Source of the DNA: Dysgonomonas sp. 25
GTDB taxonomy: Bacteria > Bacteroidota > Bacteroidia > Bacteroidales > Dysgonomonadaceae
Length of the DNA: 64,000 nucleotides
Reading direction: 5' to 3'
Assembly (NCBI RefSeq): GCF_010501075.1
Contig: NZ_QVMN01000006.1
Location: forward strand, 1-64,000
Shown here: positions 36,589 through 43,389 of the stretch, in pieces
Position numbering within the stretch: the stretch's first letter is position 1
Layout of the letters: every line of letters starts with the position of its first letter
The notes under the pieces: generated by a model
Database searches by the model: none
The model's input: the letters and a program-made list of their open reading frames with translations, nothing else
What the model was told of the DNA's origin: nothing
Translations under genes and position numbers: made by a program

Positions 36589-38055
36589 ATGTCAAGAAAA
36601 ATCTACTTATCGATTCTAATCACATTCCTTTGTGTTTCAACCGCTTTTGCCGGAGGTATCTTAACCAATACGAACCAGACTGCTCGTTTTGCCCGTCTGT
36701 TGTGCCTCGATGCATCCACGTCTATCGATGCGGCTTATTCTAATCCGGCAGGGTTGGTCATGTTAAAGGATGGTTTTCATTTCTCGTTCAGTAATCAAAG
36801 TGTTTATCAGACCCGTAACATTCGTTCCGAGTTTGCCCCGTTAGCCGGGAATCCGGAAGGGAATGGATGGAAAAAATATAAAGGGGAAGCATCCGCTCCT
36901 ATTGTACCGAGTTTGCAGGCAGCCTATAAAAACGGCCCTTGGGTTATTTCGGCCAATCTGGCGGTATCAGGAGGCGGAGGTAAGGCTACTTTCAACAGAG
37001 GCTTGCCGATGTTCGAAGCGCCTATTGCCACTTTGCCTTTACTCATCACGCAGGCAGGACAGGCTTTGCCTCCGATTCCGGGAATCGGTCTTTCTGCACA
37101 GGGATATAGTGTCGATCAATTTATGGAAGGATCTTCTTTCATATATGGAGCACAATTGGGAGCATCTTATCAGATAAATGAACATTTCTCATTGTACGGC
37201 GGATTCCGCTTGAATATTGTCAACAATTCATACGAAGGTCATTTGCGTAACCTGAAGGTGGGTATTACGTCGTCAGGGCTTACAGGATTAGGATTGCCTA
37301 TCTCTGACAATGACGGCTCGTTGACAGACCCGTCGGGATTTCTGGATTATGCTATTGCTAATGCCTCATCGGAGGCGCAAAAGGCATCTTTGGGATTGTT
37401 GAAGAAAGCGACAACCGAAACGGGCGCTCGCCTCAAAAATAAGCAATCGGGATGGGGTGTTTCTCCTATCATCGGATTGAATTATAACTATGAAAAGCTG
37501 AATATTGGGGTGAAATATGAATTTCGTACCGGCTTGAATGTAGAAAACAAAACCAAGATAGATGATACCGGTATGTTTACCGATGGAGTTAATACGCCGC
37601 ATGATATTCCCGGTTTGCTGACGGTGGGTGTTTCTTACCAGATAACTCCCAAATTGATGGCAACGGTTGGGTATCACCATTTCTTCGATTCCGAAGCCGA
37701 TATGGATCGCGGCAAACAGAAATATGTCTCCGGAGGAACGGACGAATATCTTTTTGGTGCAGAATATCAAATAGACCCCATTTTTTTGATAAGTGCCGGC
37801 GGGCAGATAACCCGTTATGGAGTAAAAGATGAATTTCAGAATGATTTGAGTTTTTCGATCAATTCTTATTCTATCGGATTTGGTGGAGCGGCAAATGTTT
37901 CGAAGAATGTAAAGATTAATATCGGTTATTTCTGGACGACCTATTCTGACTGGAAAATCAATTATAGCAATTATAATAATACAGGATTGGCCGGAACGAA
38001 TATATATTCGCGTACCAATAAGGTATTTGCTGCCGGAGTCGATTTCTCTTTCTAA
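36589..38055 (+). CDS. OmpP1/FadL-family outer membrane porin
   Basis: 488 residues with signal peptide (to about residue 21, STAFAGG). It has the FadL-type start: after the signal comes a polar stretch and SIDAAYSNPAGLVML, the NPA hatch motif of FadL transporters for hydrophobic compounds. Barrel strands end AAGVDFSF. The likely role is passive uptake of lipophilic molecules or fatty acids. Single gene with its own terminator. Confidence 0.82.
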   Translation: MSRKIYLSILITFLCVSTAFAGGILTNTNQTARFARLLCLDASTSIDAAYSNPAGLVMLKDGFHFSFSNQSVYQTRNIRSEFAPLAGNPEGNGWKKYKGEASAPIVPSLQAAYKNGPWVISANLAVSGGGGKATFNRGLPMFEAPIATLPLLITQAGQALPPIPGIGLSAQGYSVDQFMEGSSFIYGAQLGASYQINEHFSLYGGFRLNIVNNSYEGHLRNLKVGITSSGLTGLGLPISDNDGSLTDPSGFLDYAIANASSEAQKASLGLLKKATTETGARLKNKQSGWGVSPIIGLNYNYEKLNIGVKYEFRTGLNVENKTKIDDTGMFTDGVNTPHDIPGLLTVGVSYQITPKLMATVGYHHFFDSEADMDRGKQKYVSGGTDEYLFGAEYQIDPIFLISAGGQITRYGVKDEFQNDLSFSINSYSIGFGGAANVSKNVKINIGYFWTTYSDWKINYSNYNNTGLAGTNIYSRTNKVFAAGVDFSF

Positions 38056-38081
38056 GAAGACATTTAATATACTATAAATAT

Positions 38082-38116
38082 AACCAGCCGGTTCTTTGCG
38101 AATCGGTTGGTTTTTG
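38082..38116 (+). terminator. Terminator of the FadL-type gene
   Basis: A 13-bp stem (38082-38094 with 38100-38112, two G-T pairs) with a five-base loop, ending in TTTTTGTT. Confidence 0.75.
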
Positions 38117-38179
38117 TTGATACGATAGAGGTATCGGAAAAATAACTACCTTTGGGTTGAACTAACAATTGACAATCTG

Positions 38180-39211
38180 ATGCAACGAACAGAGATAGCC
38201 AGCCTGGGAGAATTCGGGCTTATTGAGCATTTGACAAAGAATATAACATTAAAGAATCCGTCTTCTGTTAAAGGGGTAGGGGATGATGCTGCGATATTGG
38301 ATTATGCAGCCAAGAAAACACTTGTGACGACAGATTTGCTTCTCGAAGGCATTCATTTCGATTTGATGTATGTACCTCTGAAGCATTTAGGTTATAAGTC
38401 GGCAGTTGTCAATTTCTCCGATATTTATGCCATGAATGGGCAACCTAAGCAGATAACTGTTTCTTTGGGCATCTCCAAGCGTTTTTCGGTGGAAGATGTA
38501 GACGACTTTTATGCAGGAGTATACCTCGCTTGCGAGCATTATGGAGTAGATGTTGTCGGTGGCGATACTTCGGCTTCGTTGACCGGATTGACGATCAGCA
38601 TAACCTGTCTCGGCGAAGGAGAAGATAATAAAATCGTTTGTCGCGACGGAGCTAAAGATACAGATTTGATTTGTGTATCGGGCGATCTGGGTGCTGCTTA
38701 TATGGGATTGCAGTTGCTGGAAAGAGAGAAACTCGCTTTCACAGGGGAAAAGGATTTTCAACCTGATTTTTCGGGGCATGAATACTTGTTGGAACGCCAA
38801 TTGAAACCCGAAGCAAGAAAAGATATAATCGATTCCTTGGCAAAAGAAGGTATTATCCCTACATCGATGATAGATATTTCGGACGGTTTATCTTCAGAGA
38901 TAAAGCATATATGCCGGCAAAGCAAAGTTGGTTGCCGGGTTTATGAAGAACGTATCCCAATTGATTACCAGACAGCTGTAATGGCTGAACAGTTCAATAT
39001 GAATGTGACCACTATTGCGCTAAATGGTGGCGAGGATTATGAGTTGCTTTTTACGGTTCCCTTGCATCAGCATGATAAGGTTTCAGCGATTAAGGGCGTA
39101 AAGGTTATAGGTCATATTACGCAGGAGAAATTCGGCCAAGTACTCCAAACTCGCGATAATTCGGAGATAGAACTGAAGGCTCAGGGCTGGAATTCTTTAG
39201 ATGGGGAATAA
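38180..39211 (+). CDS. thiL: Thiamine-monophosphate kinase
   Basis: Phosphorylates thiamine monophosphate to the coenzyme thiamine diphosphate. 343 residues with the ThiL/PurM fold: GEFGLIEHL at the start and VKGVGDDAAILD at the ATP/metal site. It also has TTDLLLEGIHFDL, YKSAVVNFSDIYAMNG, VVGGDTSAS, MIDISDGLSSEIKHIC and NGGEDYELLFTVP, all classic ThiL motifs. The length is a little above the enterobacterial enzyme. The gene is followed 85 bases later by tRNA-Phe. Confidence 0.93.
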   Translation: MQRTEIASLGEFGLIEHLTKNITLKNPSSVKGVGDDAAILDYAAKKTLVTTDLLLEGIHFDLMYVPLKHLGYKSAVVNFSDIYAMNGQPKQITVSLGISKRFSVEDVDDFYAGVYLACEHYGVDVVGGDTSASLTGLTISITCLGEGEDNKIVCRDGAKDTDLICVSGDLGAAYMGLQLLEREKLAFTGEKDFQPDFSGHEYLLERQLKPEARKDIIDSLAKEGIIPTSMIDISDGLSSEIKHICRQSKVGCRVYEERIPIDYQTAVMAEQFNMNVTTIALNGGEDYELLFTVPLHQHDKVSAIKGVKVIGHITQEKFGQVLQTRDNSEIELKAQGWNSLDGE

Positions 39212-39226
39212 AATTTTCTCAATATA

Positions 39227-39257
39227 TTTGGAGTATACGAAATTTGTCCTATCTTTG
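39227..39257 (+). promoter_or_regulatory. Consensus Bacteroidota promoter of tRNA-Phe
   Basis: -33 box TTTG (39227-39230), 19 bases, then -7 box TATCTTTG (39250-39257): an exact TTTG-N19-TAnnTTTG. The start would be near 39264, about 30 bases before the tRNA. Confidence 0.75.
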
Positions 39258-39296
39258 CACTCGCCTAACGAAACTAACAAACAAAACTACAGTATT

Positions 39297-39369
39297 GGTG
39301 CCATAGCTCAGTTGGTAGAGCAAAGGACTGAAAATCCTTGTGTCCCCGGTTCGATTCCTGGTGGCACCA
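39297..39369 (+). tRNA. tRNA-Phe (GAA)
   Basis: 73 bases fold into a cloverleaf. The acceptor stem GGTGCCA/TGGCACC is perfect. The D stem is GCTC/GAGC; the anticodon stem AAGGA/TCCTT carries loop CTGAAAA with anticodon GAA. The T-loop is TTCGATT, the discriminator base A, and no CCA beyond CA-C is encoded. The T stem has one C/T mismatch. Its 3' end is the attachment site of the element that follows. Confidence 0.95.
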
Positions 39370-39370
39370 C
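39349..39370 (+). other. attL: 3' end of tRNA-Phe
   Basis: These 22 bases (GTTCGATTCCTGGTGGCACC then AC) recur exactly at 59257-59278. Insertion at a tRNA 3' end that leaves the tRNA intact is standard for tyrosine-recombinase elements. Confidence 0.9.
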
Positions 39371-39392
39371 GAATGAGAAAAGCAAAAAAGAG

Positions 39393-39430
39393 AAAATCCC
39401 TGAAAGTCAATCACTTTCAGGGATTTTTGT
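39393..39430 (+). terminator. Terminator just inside the left end of the element
   Basis: ATCCCTGAAAGT (39396-39407) pairs perfectly with ACTTTCAGGGAT (39413-39424), followed by TTTTGTTTTC. It replaces the tRNA's original terminator, which now lies beyond the right end. Confidence 0.75.
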
Positions 39431-39484
39431 TTTCTCACGAAAGTGCAAAATAGGGCGAAAAATAACGTTCTTGGTGGCGTAATC

Positions 39485-39518
39485 GGTGACTTTTTTGAGA
39501 CTATTAAAAATAGTCACC
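39485..39518 (+). repeat. Subterminal repeat near attL, likely integrase arm site
   Basis: GGTGACTTTTTTGAGACTAT begins at 39485. Its inverted partner GTCACC ends at 39518, giving a GGTGAC...GTCACC pair. The same 21-bp word with two mismatches occurs at 59186-59206 near the right end. Confidence 0.6.
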
Positions 39519-39609
39519 AATTCGATTCTAATTCGCTGGTATTCTGTGTTTTGCATAAGTTTAATTCAGGCTTATTTCCGTAATTTTGAACCATTAAAAT
39601 TGAAAGGAA

Positions 39610-40830
39610 ATGAGAAGAAATTCATTTGGAGTTTTGTTCTTCTTAAAGAAGAACCAGTTGCTTAAGAGTGGAGATGCTCCCGTAAGTATGAGAATCACTG
39701 TCAATGGACAACGTGAGGAGATTCGTACGAAAAAAAGTATTAACCCTTCGCTTTGGAATCAAGCCAAAGAATGTTCCAGAGGTCGCGATAGAAAGTCCAG
39801 AGACCTTAACGATTACATTGAATCGGCACAGATAAGACTATCACAACTCTTCAATGCTATGGAGCAGGATGGTAAAGCGATTACCGCTAAGATTCTACGA
39901 AATAAGTTCTTGGGGATGGATGAAGAAGACCGTAAAACCTTAGTCGCTTTTTTCAATGAACATAACGAACAATGCCGCAAACTAATTGGAATAGACTATG
40001 TGGATATTACAATCAGGCGGTATGAATGTTGCGCCCGCTATCTGCAAGAGCTTATTCGCGAGAAATACGGTGAAGACGACCTGTTGTTGAGGGAAATTAA
40101 TAGTGAATTTGTCCGAAGCTTTGAGTTCTTTATGAAAACGGAGAAGAGATGTGCACAGAATACGGTTATTCGTTATATGAAGTGTTTTAAAAAGGTGATT
40201 CACTTGGCAATTGCCAATGAATATATAGTTCGTAATCCGTTTGCTGGAATCAAATTTCATGAAGTTCCGGTCAATAAAGAGTTCCTGACAATGGACGAAA
40301 TCAATCGGCTTGCCGAAAAAGAATTTAAGATTCACCGATTGGAGTTGGTACGGGATGTCTTTTTATTTTGCATATACACCGGACTGGCATTCATTGATGT
40401 TTATAATCTGAGGAAAGAACATATTGTAATGGACAACAATGGTAATCCTTGGATTCGTAAAACCCGTGAAAAGACAAACAATATGTGCAACATCCCTTTG
40501 TTAAGCGTGCCTGTTAAAATTTTAGCGAAGTACGAAAATCATCCGATTTGTTTGGAAAAAGGCGTTTTACTTCCGGTAATGTGCAATCAACGCATGAATT
40601 CATACTTGAAGGAAATTGCTGATTTATGCGAAATTAAGAAGCATCTAACTACGCATACAGCACGCCACACGGCGGCTTCGGTAATTTTTTTGGCAAATAA
40701 TGTATCGCTATCCAATGTGGCAAAAATGCTCGGTCATTCCAATACTCGTATGACACAACATTATGCTAAAGTTTTGGATCAAAGTATTTTAAAAGACATG
40801 CAAGAGGTTGAGCTGAGAATAAACAGTTAA
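39610..40830 (+). CDS. int: Tyrosine recombinase (integrase) of the element
   Basis: 406 residues with three parts. An N-terminal arm-binding domain (about 1-95, with NGQREEIRTKKSINPSLWNQ) and a SAM-like core-binding domain (about 105-210) precede the catalytic domain (about 220-406). Catalytic residues visible: His349 and Arg352 in HTARH, GHS near 375, and the Tyr nucleophile near 385 in MTQHYAKV. The usual first Arg position reads CIYTGLAFIDVYNL without Arg, as in the Bacteroides IntDOT group, so this is a family trait and not damage. It sits 240 bases from attL, as expected for the enzyme that inserted this element at tRNA-Phe. A -7-like TAATTTTG lies at 39581-39588. Confidence 0.92.
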   Translation: MRRNSFGVLFFLKKNQLLKSGDAPVSMRITVNGQREEIRTKKSINPSLWNQAKECSRGRDRKSRDLNDYIESAQIRLSQLFNAMEQDGKAITAKILRNKFLGMDEEDRKTLVAFFNEHNEQCRKLIGIDYVDITIRRYECCARYLQELIREKYGEDDLLLREINSEFVRSFEFFMKTEKRCAQNTVIRYMKCFKKVIHLAIANEYIVRNPFAGIKFHEVPVNKEFLTMDEINRLAEKEFKIHRLELVRDVFLFCIYTGLAFIDVYNLRKEHIVMDNNGNPWIRKTREKTNNMCNIPLLSVPVKILAKYENHPICLEKGVLLPVMCNQRMNSYLKEIADLCEIKKHLTTHTARHTAASVIFLANNVSLSNVAKMLGHSNTRMTQHYAKVLDQSILKDMQEVELRINS

Positions 40831-40910
40831 AATGTCTAATTCCAAATTTTCCTTCTCTTTAACCGATATACAAAGATATGCTCCGACCCAAAACACAAGA
40901 CCAAGCTTCG

Positions 40911-40962
40911 TTTCCGATAAAAATCTTCCGAATCCTGTGGATTAGTGTATTTTTATCGGAAA
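40911..40962. terminator. Large nested hairpin between integrase and the HTH genes
   Basis: A perfect 14-bp inverted repeat (TTTCCGATAAAAAT at 40911-40924; complement 40949-40962) encloses a small AATCC-TGT-GGATT hairpin (40931-40943). It lies between convergent genes, so a bidirectional terminator is the simplest reading. A binding site for the recombination proteins is the alternative. Confidence 0.55.
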
Positions 40963-41021
40963 GTCTTGCTTATTTAGTTCTCCGCATAGAAGATGCATAT
41001 CGGTTGAAAAGAAGAAAAACA

Positions 41022-41321
41022 TTAACCTAAAGTTTTTTGGTACCCTTCGTCCAACATACGCTGAATATCCGACTCCCGATAGAGTATTTTCCCGCCCAGC
41101 TTACAATAGGGCAATAGACCTTCGTCTCGATAATTCTGTAAAACACGACGGCTCAACTTTAAACGTTCTGATACTTCTCTATCAGTCAGATAACGTTCTC
41201 CCTTCAGCATTGGACGATAATTTTTAGTCAGATTTTCCAAACCATCCAGCATATTTTCAAGGGATTTAAAGAACGATACGATTCGTTCGTCGCTATGCGT
41301 TATCAAATTATCATTATCCAT
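41022..41321 (-). CDS. Excisionase-like HTH DNA-binding protein
   Basis: 99 residues with a MerR/excisionase-type winged helix (HTH_17) in the C-terminal half: YLTDREVSERLKLSRRVLQN then YRDEGLLPYCKLGGKILYRE. This is the usual pattern of accessory proteins near integrases in Bacteroidota elements, where they direct excision or control transfer. It overlaps its upstream neighbour by one base (TAATG), so the two are co-translated. Confidence 0.8.
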   Translation of the reverse strand: MDNDNLITHSDERIVSFFKSLENMLDGLENLTKNYRPMLKGERYLTDREVSERLKLSRRVLQNYRDEGLLPYCKLGGKILYRESDIQRMLDEGYQKTLG

Positions 41322-41635
41322 TATTTATGCTCCTTTCTTTTATAGGTTAAGTCTTTCTGTTTTTGTATAATAAGCGGAGTAATCCGTTCTATATCATCAG
41401 GTTTGTAATACATTTTATGCCCGATTTGGGTATAAGGTAACGTACCATTATCCCGATAGTTCTGTAGCGAGCGTTTGGAGATATTCAGAATCACACAAAC
41501 GTCCTGATTGTCCAGCCATTTCTTCATGCTTTTGTCACTATTCCGATTACATATAGCTTCTACCTTTTGAGTAAATGCACCGAATCGCTCCATCATTTTC
41601 TCAAATACTGATTCTTCGATATTAATAATCTTCAT
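41321..41635 (-). CDS. Second excisionase-like HTH DNA-binding protein
   Basis: 104 residues; the middle part WLDNQDVCVILNISKRSLQN then YRDNGTLPYTQIGHKMYYKP is a winged-helix HTH clearly related to the downstream neighbour, so the pair probably arose by duplication. Such tandem pairs resemble the Xis2c/Xis2d arrangement of CTnDOT-like elements (inference). A minus-strand -7 type box (plus-strand CAAATATA, 41673-41680) lies about 38 bases upstream. Confidence 0.8.
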   Translation of the reverse strand: MKIINIEESVFEKMMERFGAFTQKVEAICNRNSDKSMKKWLDNQDVCVILNISKRSLQNYRDNGTLPYTQIGHKMYYKPDDIERITPLIIQKQKDLTYKRKEHK

Positions 41636-42022
41636 GCTATCTATATTTTAGTTTATATTCTTTTTCTCGGCTCAAATATATAATAACATTTTCGCTTAAC
41701 TATCACAAATTCAAGAGGTGGCAGCTTGTGGCGTCGGTATGTGGACAAAAAGAAGTCTTATCAATGAAAAATACTGCATATCACTGCATAAAAATCGGCA
41801 ACTATCTGGTAGTCAATTACTATTTGTTTCTTTGCTTCAAAACTGAATTCAAAACAGAAGTAAATACTATGTTCTGATTGGAAGTCCTAATATAACTCAG
41901 AATTGACATAGAAAATAGAATCTGTTATTAATTCAACAAAAAGGTAATTAATGATGCCGATATAAGCTTCAATAAGAAACTCTATTTCGACATAAATATC
42001 TAACACTAAAATAGAATAAGAA
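41636..42022. other. 387-base divergent intergenic stretch
   Basis: AT-rich region between the leftward HTH pair and the rightward mobilisation remnant. Apart from the minus-strand -7 box at 41673-41680, no gene, RNA or strong hairpin was seen. Confidence 0.5.
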
Positions 42023-42400
42023 ATGAAAGCAGGAAGAAAGAAAAAACAGATTTCAAAAGAGGATTACATTAAGGCGTATTGTCAAGAAAAACGGATAAGA
42101 GGACGATTTGCTATATATATCAGCCCGGAAACACATGACAATTTAAAACGTATTGTGAGCTTATTCAAGTGGAAACATTACACTACAACATCTTCATTGG
42201 CGGATTCAATAATCTCCGACCATATCGAAGTCCATAAAGAGCTATTAAACAGTCTTCACAAAGAAGAAAAAATCCGGTTCAAAGTAGATTTCGACGAAGA
42301 TATAAGGCGTAATAGAGAGAAAATGAGAAAACTCTTGGGTGATGATTATATTGATGATGCAGAATCGGAATCATCTCAACACAATGATTCCGACCAATAG
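42023..42400 (+). CDS. DUF3408-like mobilisation-region protein
   Basis: 125 residues, strongly basic at the N-terminus (MKAGRKKKQISKEDY). The central segment GRFAIYISPETHDNLKRIVS suits a ribbon-helix-helix-like DNA-binding fold seen in DUF3408 proteins of Bacteroides mobile elements. The C-terminus is acidic. It sits directly before an oriT-like palindrome region, which fits a role in relaxosome or partition control. The assignment rests on motif resemblance and context. Confidence 0.6.
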   Translation: MKAGRKKKQISKEDYIKAYCQEKRIRGRFAIYISPETHDNLKRIVSLFKWKHYTTTSSLADSIISDHIEVHKELLNSLHKEEKIRFKVDFDEDIRRNREKMRKLLGDDYIDDAESESSQHNDSDQ

Positions 42401-42453
42401 AAATTGCCTTTTTACATTGAACGGCTAAATGATGTCCGCCAGCAGACAGATTT

Positions 42454-42600
42454 GAGAGCAAGAAACATTTATGTTTCGGCTCTCAGCAAGGTGTGTTTTG
42501 AGTTACTCATTTCATTTCACGTAACTCAAAACCTCCTTGCCCGCAAGGGGGGAAACGCACCTCCGAAGTCGGCGCTTTTAATGAAACCCATTGCATGGGT
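42454..42600 (+). other. oriT-like region with stacked hairpins
   Basis: A hairpin at 42454-42484 (GAGAGC...GAAACAT/ATGTTTC...GCTCTC) is followed by a larger one. In the larger hairpin, GTTTTGAGTTAC (42495-42506) pairs perfectly with 42521-42532, extended by GCAAGG/CCTTGC at 42486-42491 and 42535-42540. After it comes CCGCAAGGGGGGAAACGCAC and a small ACCCAT/ATGGGT palindrome (42586-42600). Location directly before a MobA-like gene is typical for a transfer origin of Bacteroides mobilisable elements. The nick site is not proven. Confidence 0.55.
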
Positions 42601-43098
42601 AATGATATAGAAACAGGAAATTATTTATCGGTGGAGACATGCAGGCTCCACACATTTGATGATTTTATGAAAGAAGAAACAAATTCACGCTCAAAATGGA
42701 GCAAAGGAGGACGTCCAATAAAAAATGATCCAGCCAAGAACTGCGTAATGGTTCGCTTTTCGGATCAAGAATATGCAAAGTTCTTATCCATGTATGAAGA
42801 ATCCGGTGTTTATGCGAAGTCGATTTTTGTCAAAGCACGAGTATTTAATGAGAATTTTCGGGTGATAAAAACCGACGAAGGAACACTAAAATATGTGGCA
42901 AAACTAACTCAACTTCATGCACAATTTCGAGCAGTTGGAGTCAATTATAATCAAGTTGTCAAACAACTTAAAAGTAATTTTTCGGAGCAGAAAGCACTCG
43001 CATTGCTTTATAAATTAGAAAAAATAACGCTTGAATTAGTCACCACTCAGCAGAAAATCATTGCGCTTTGTGAAGAGTTTAAGCAACGATTCTTTTAG
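42595..43098 (+). CDS. MobA-like relaxosome accessory protein
   Basis: 167 residues. The part after residue 30 (SKGGRPIKNDPAKNCVMVRF, then SDQEYAKFLSMYEESG) has the ribbon-helix-helix look of MobA/MobC-type proteins that bind oriT in Bacteroidota elements. A C-terminal helical segment follows (AKLTQLHAQFRAVGVNYNQV). Either the ATG at 42595 or that at 42667 (MKEETN) could be the start. Normally a relaxase gene (MobB type) follows; here the next gene is the XRE regulator of the restriction operon, so the module is incomplete. Confidence 0.65.
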   Translation: MGNDIETGNYLSVETCRLHTFDDFMKEETNSRSKWSKGGRPIKNDPAKNCVMVRFSDQEYAKFLSMYEESGVYAKSIFVKARVFNENFRVIKTDEGTLKYVAKLTQLHAQFRAVGVNYNQVVKQLKSNFSEQKALALLYKLEKITLELVTTQQKIIALCEEFKQRFF

Positions 43099-43146
43099 GA
43101 TTATTTAAAATGCGAAGATTTTATCAATGTATCCCTTGAAATTTCC

Positions 43147-43154
43147 TATCTTTG
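43147..43154 (+). promoter_or_regulatory. -7 promoter element of the defence operon
   Basis: TATCTTTG matches TAnnTTTG exactly. Transcription would begin near 43161. That rules out the in-frame TTG at 43152 as start of the XRE gene and favours the ATG at 43179. Confidence 0.55.
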
Positions 43155-43178
43155 GAGACGAAACAAATAAGTAATTCG

Positions 43179-43382
43179 ATGAAAATGAATCGTATTAAGG
43201 AGGCTTTGCAAGAGAAAGGATTAACGCAGGTATGGCTGGCTGGAGAGCTTGATAAGAGTTTTAAGATGGTCAATGCTTATGCTTGTAACCGGAAGCAGCC
43301 AAGCCTTGAAACGCTTTTTCGGATTGCGGAGTTGTTACAGGTTGGTGTAAAAGACTTGATTGTGGATAACAAAGAAGATTAA
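43179..43382 (+). CDS. XRE-family HTH regulator heading the defence operon
   Basis: 67 residues, essentially one Cro/C1-type helix-turn-helix: IKEALQEKGLTQVWLAGELD, KSFKMVNAYACNRKQPSLET, LFRIAELLQVGVKDLIVD. It lies 7 bases before hsdM, in the position of a controller protein that delays restriction after the element enters a new cell (inference from family). It is probably autoregulatory. Confidence 0.8.
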   Translation: MKMNRIKEALQEKGLTQVWLAGELDKSFKMVNAYACNRKQPSLETLFRIAELLQVGVKDLIVDNKED

Positions 43383-43389
43383 TAGATAC

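Noticed and set aside
36416-36743. Small frames before the FadL-type gene
   Set aside because: They overlap the real start and lack any start context or protein-like composition.
39510-39530. Additional att-like ATTCGATTC word just inside the element
   Set aside because: Only about eight bases match the attachment repeat; it is too short to be a site.
39610-40830. Inactive integrase because the first catalytic Arg is missing
   Set aside because: Bacteroides IntDOT-type enzymes normally lack it at this position; the other catalytic residues are present.
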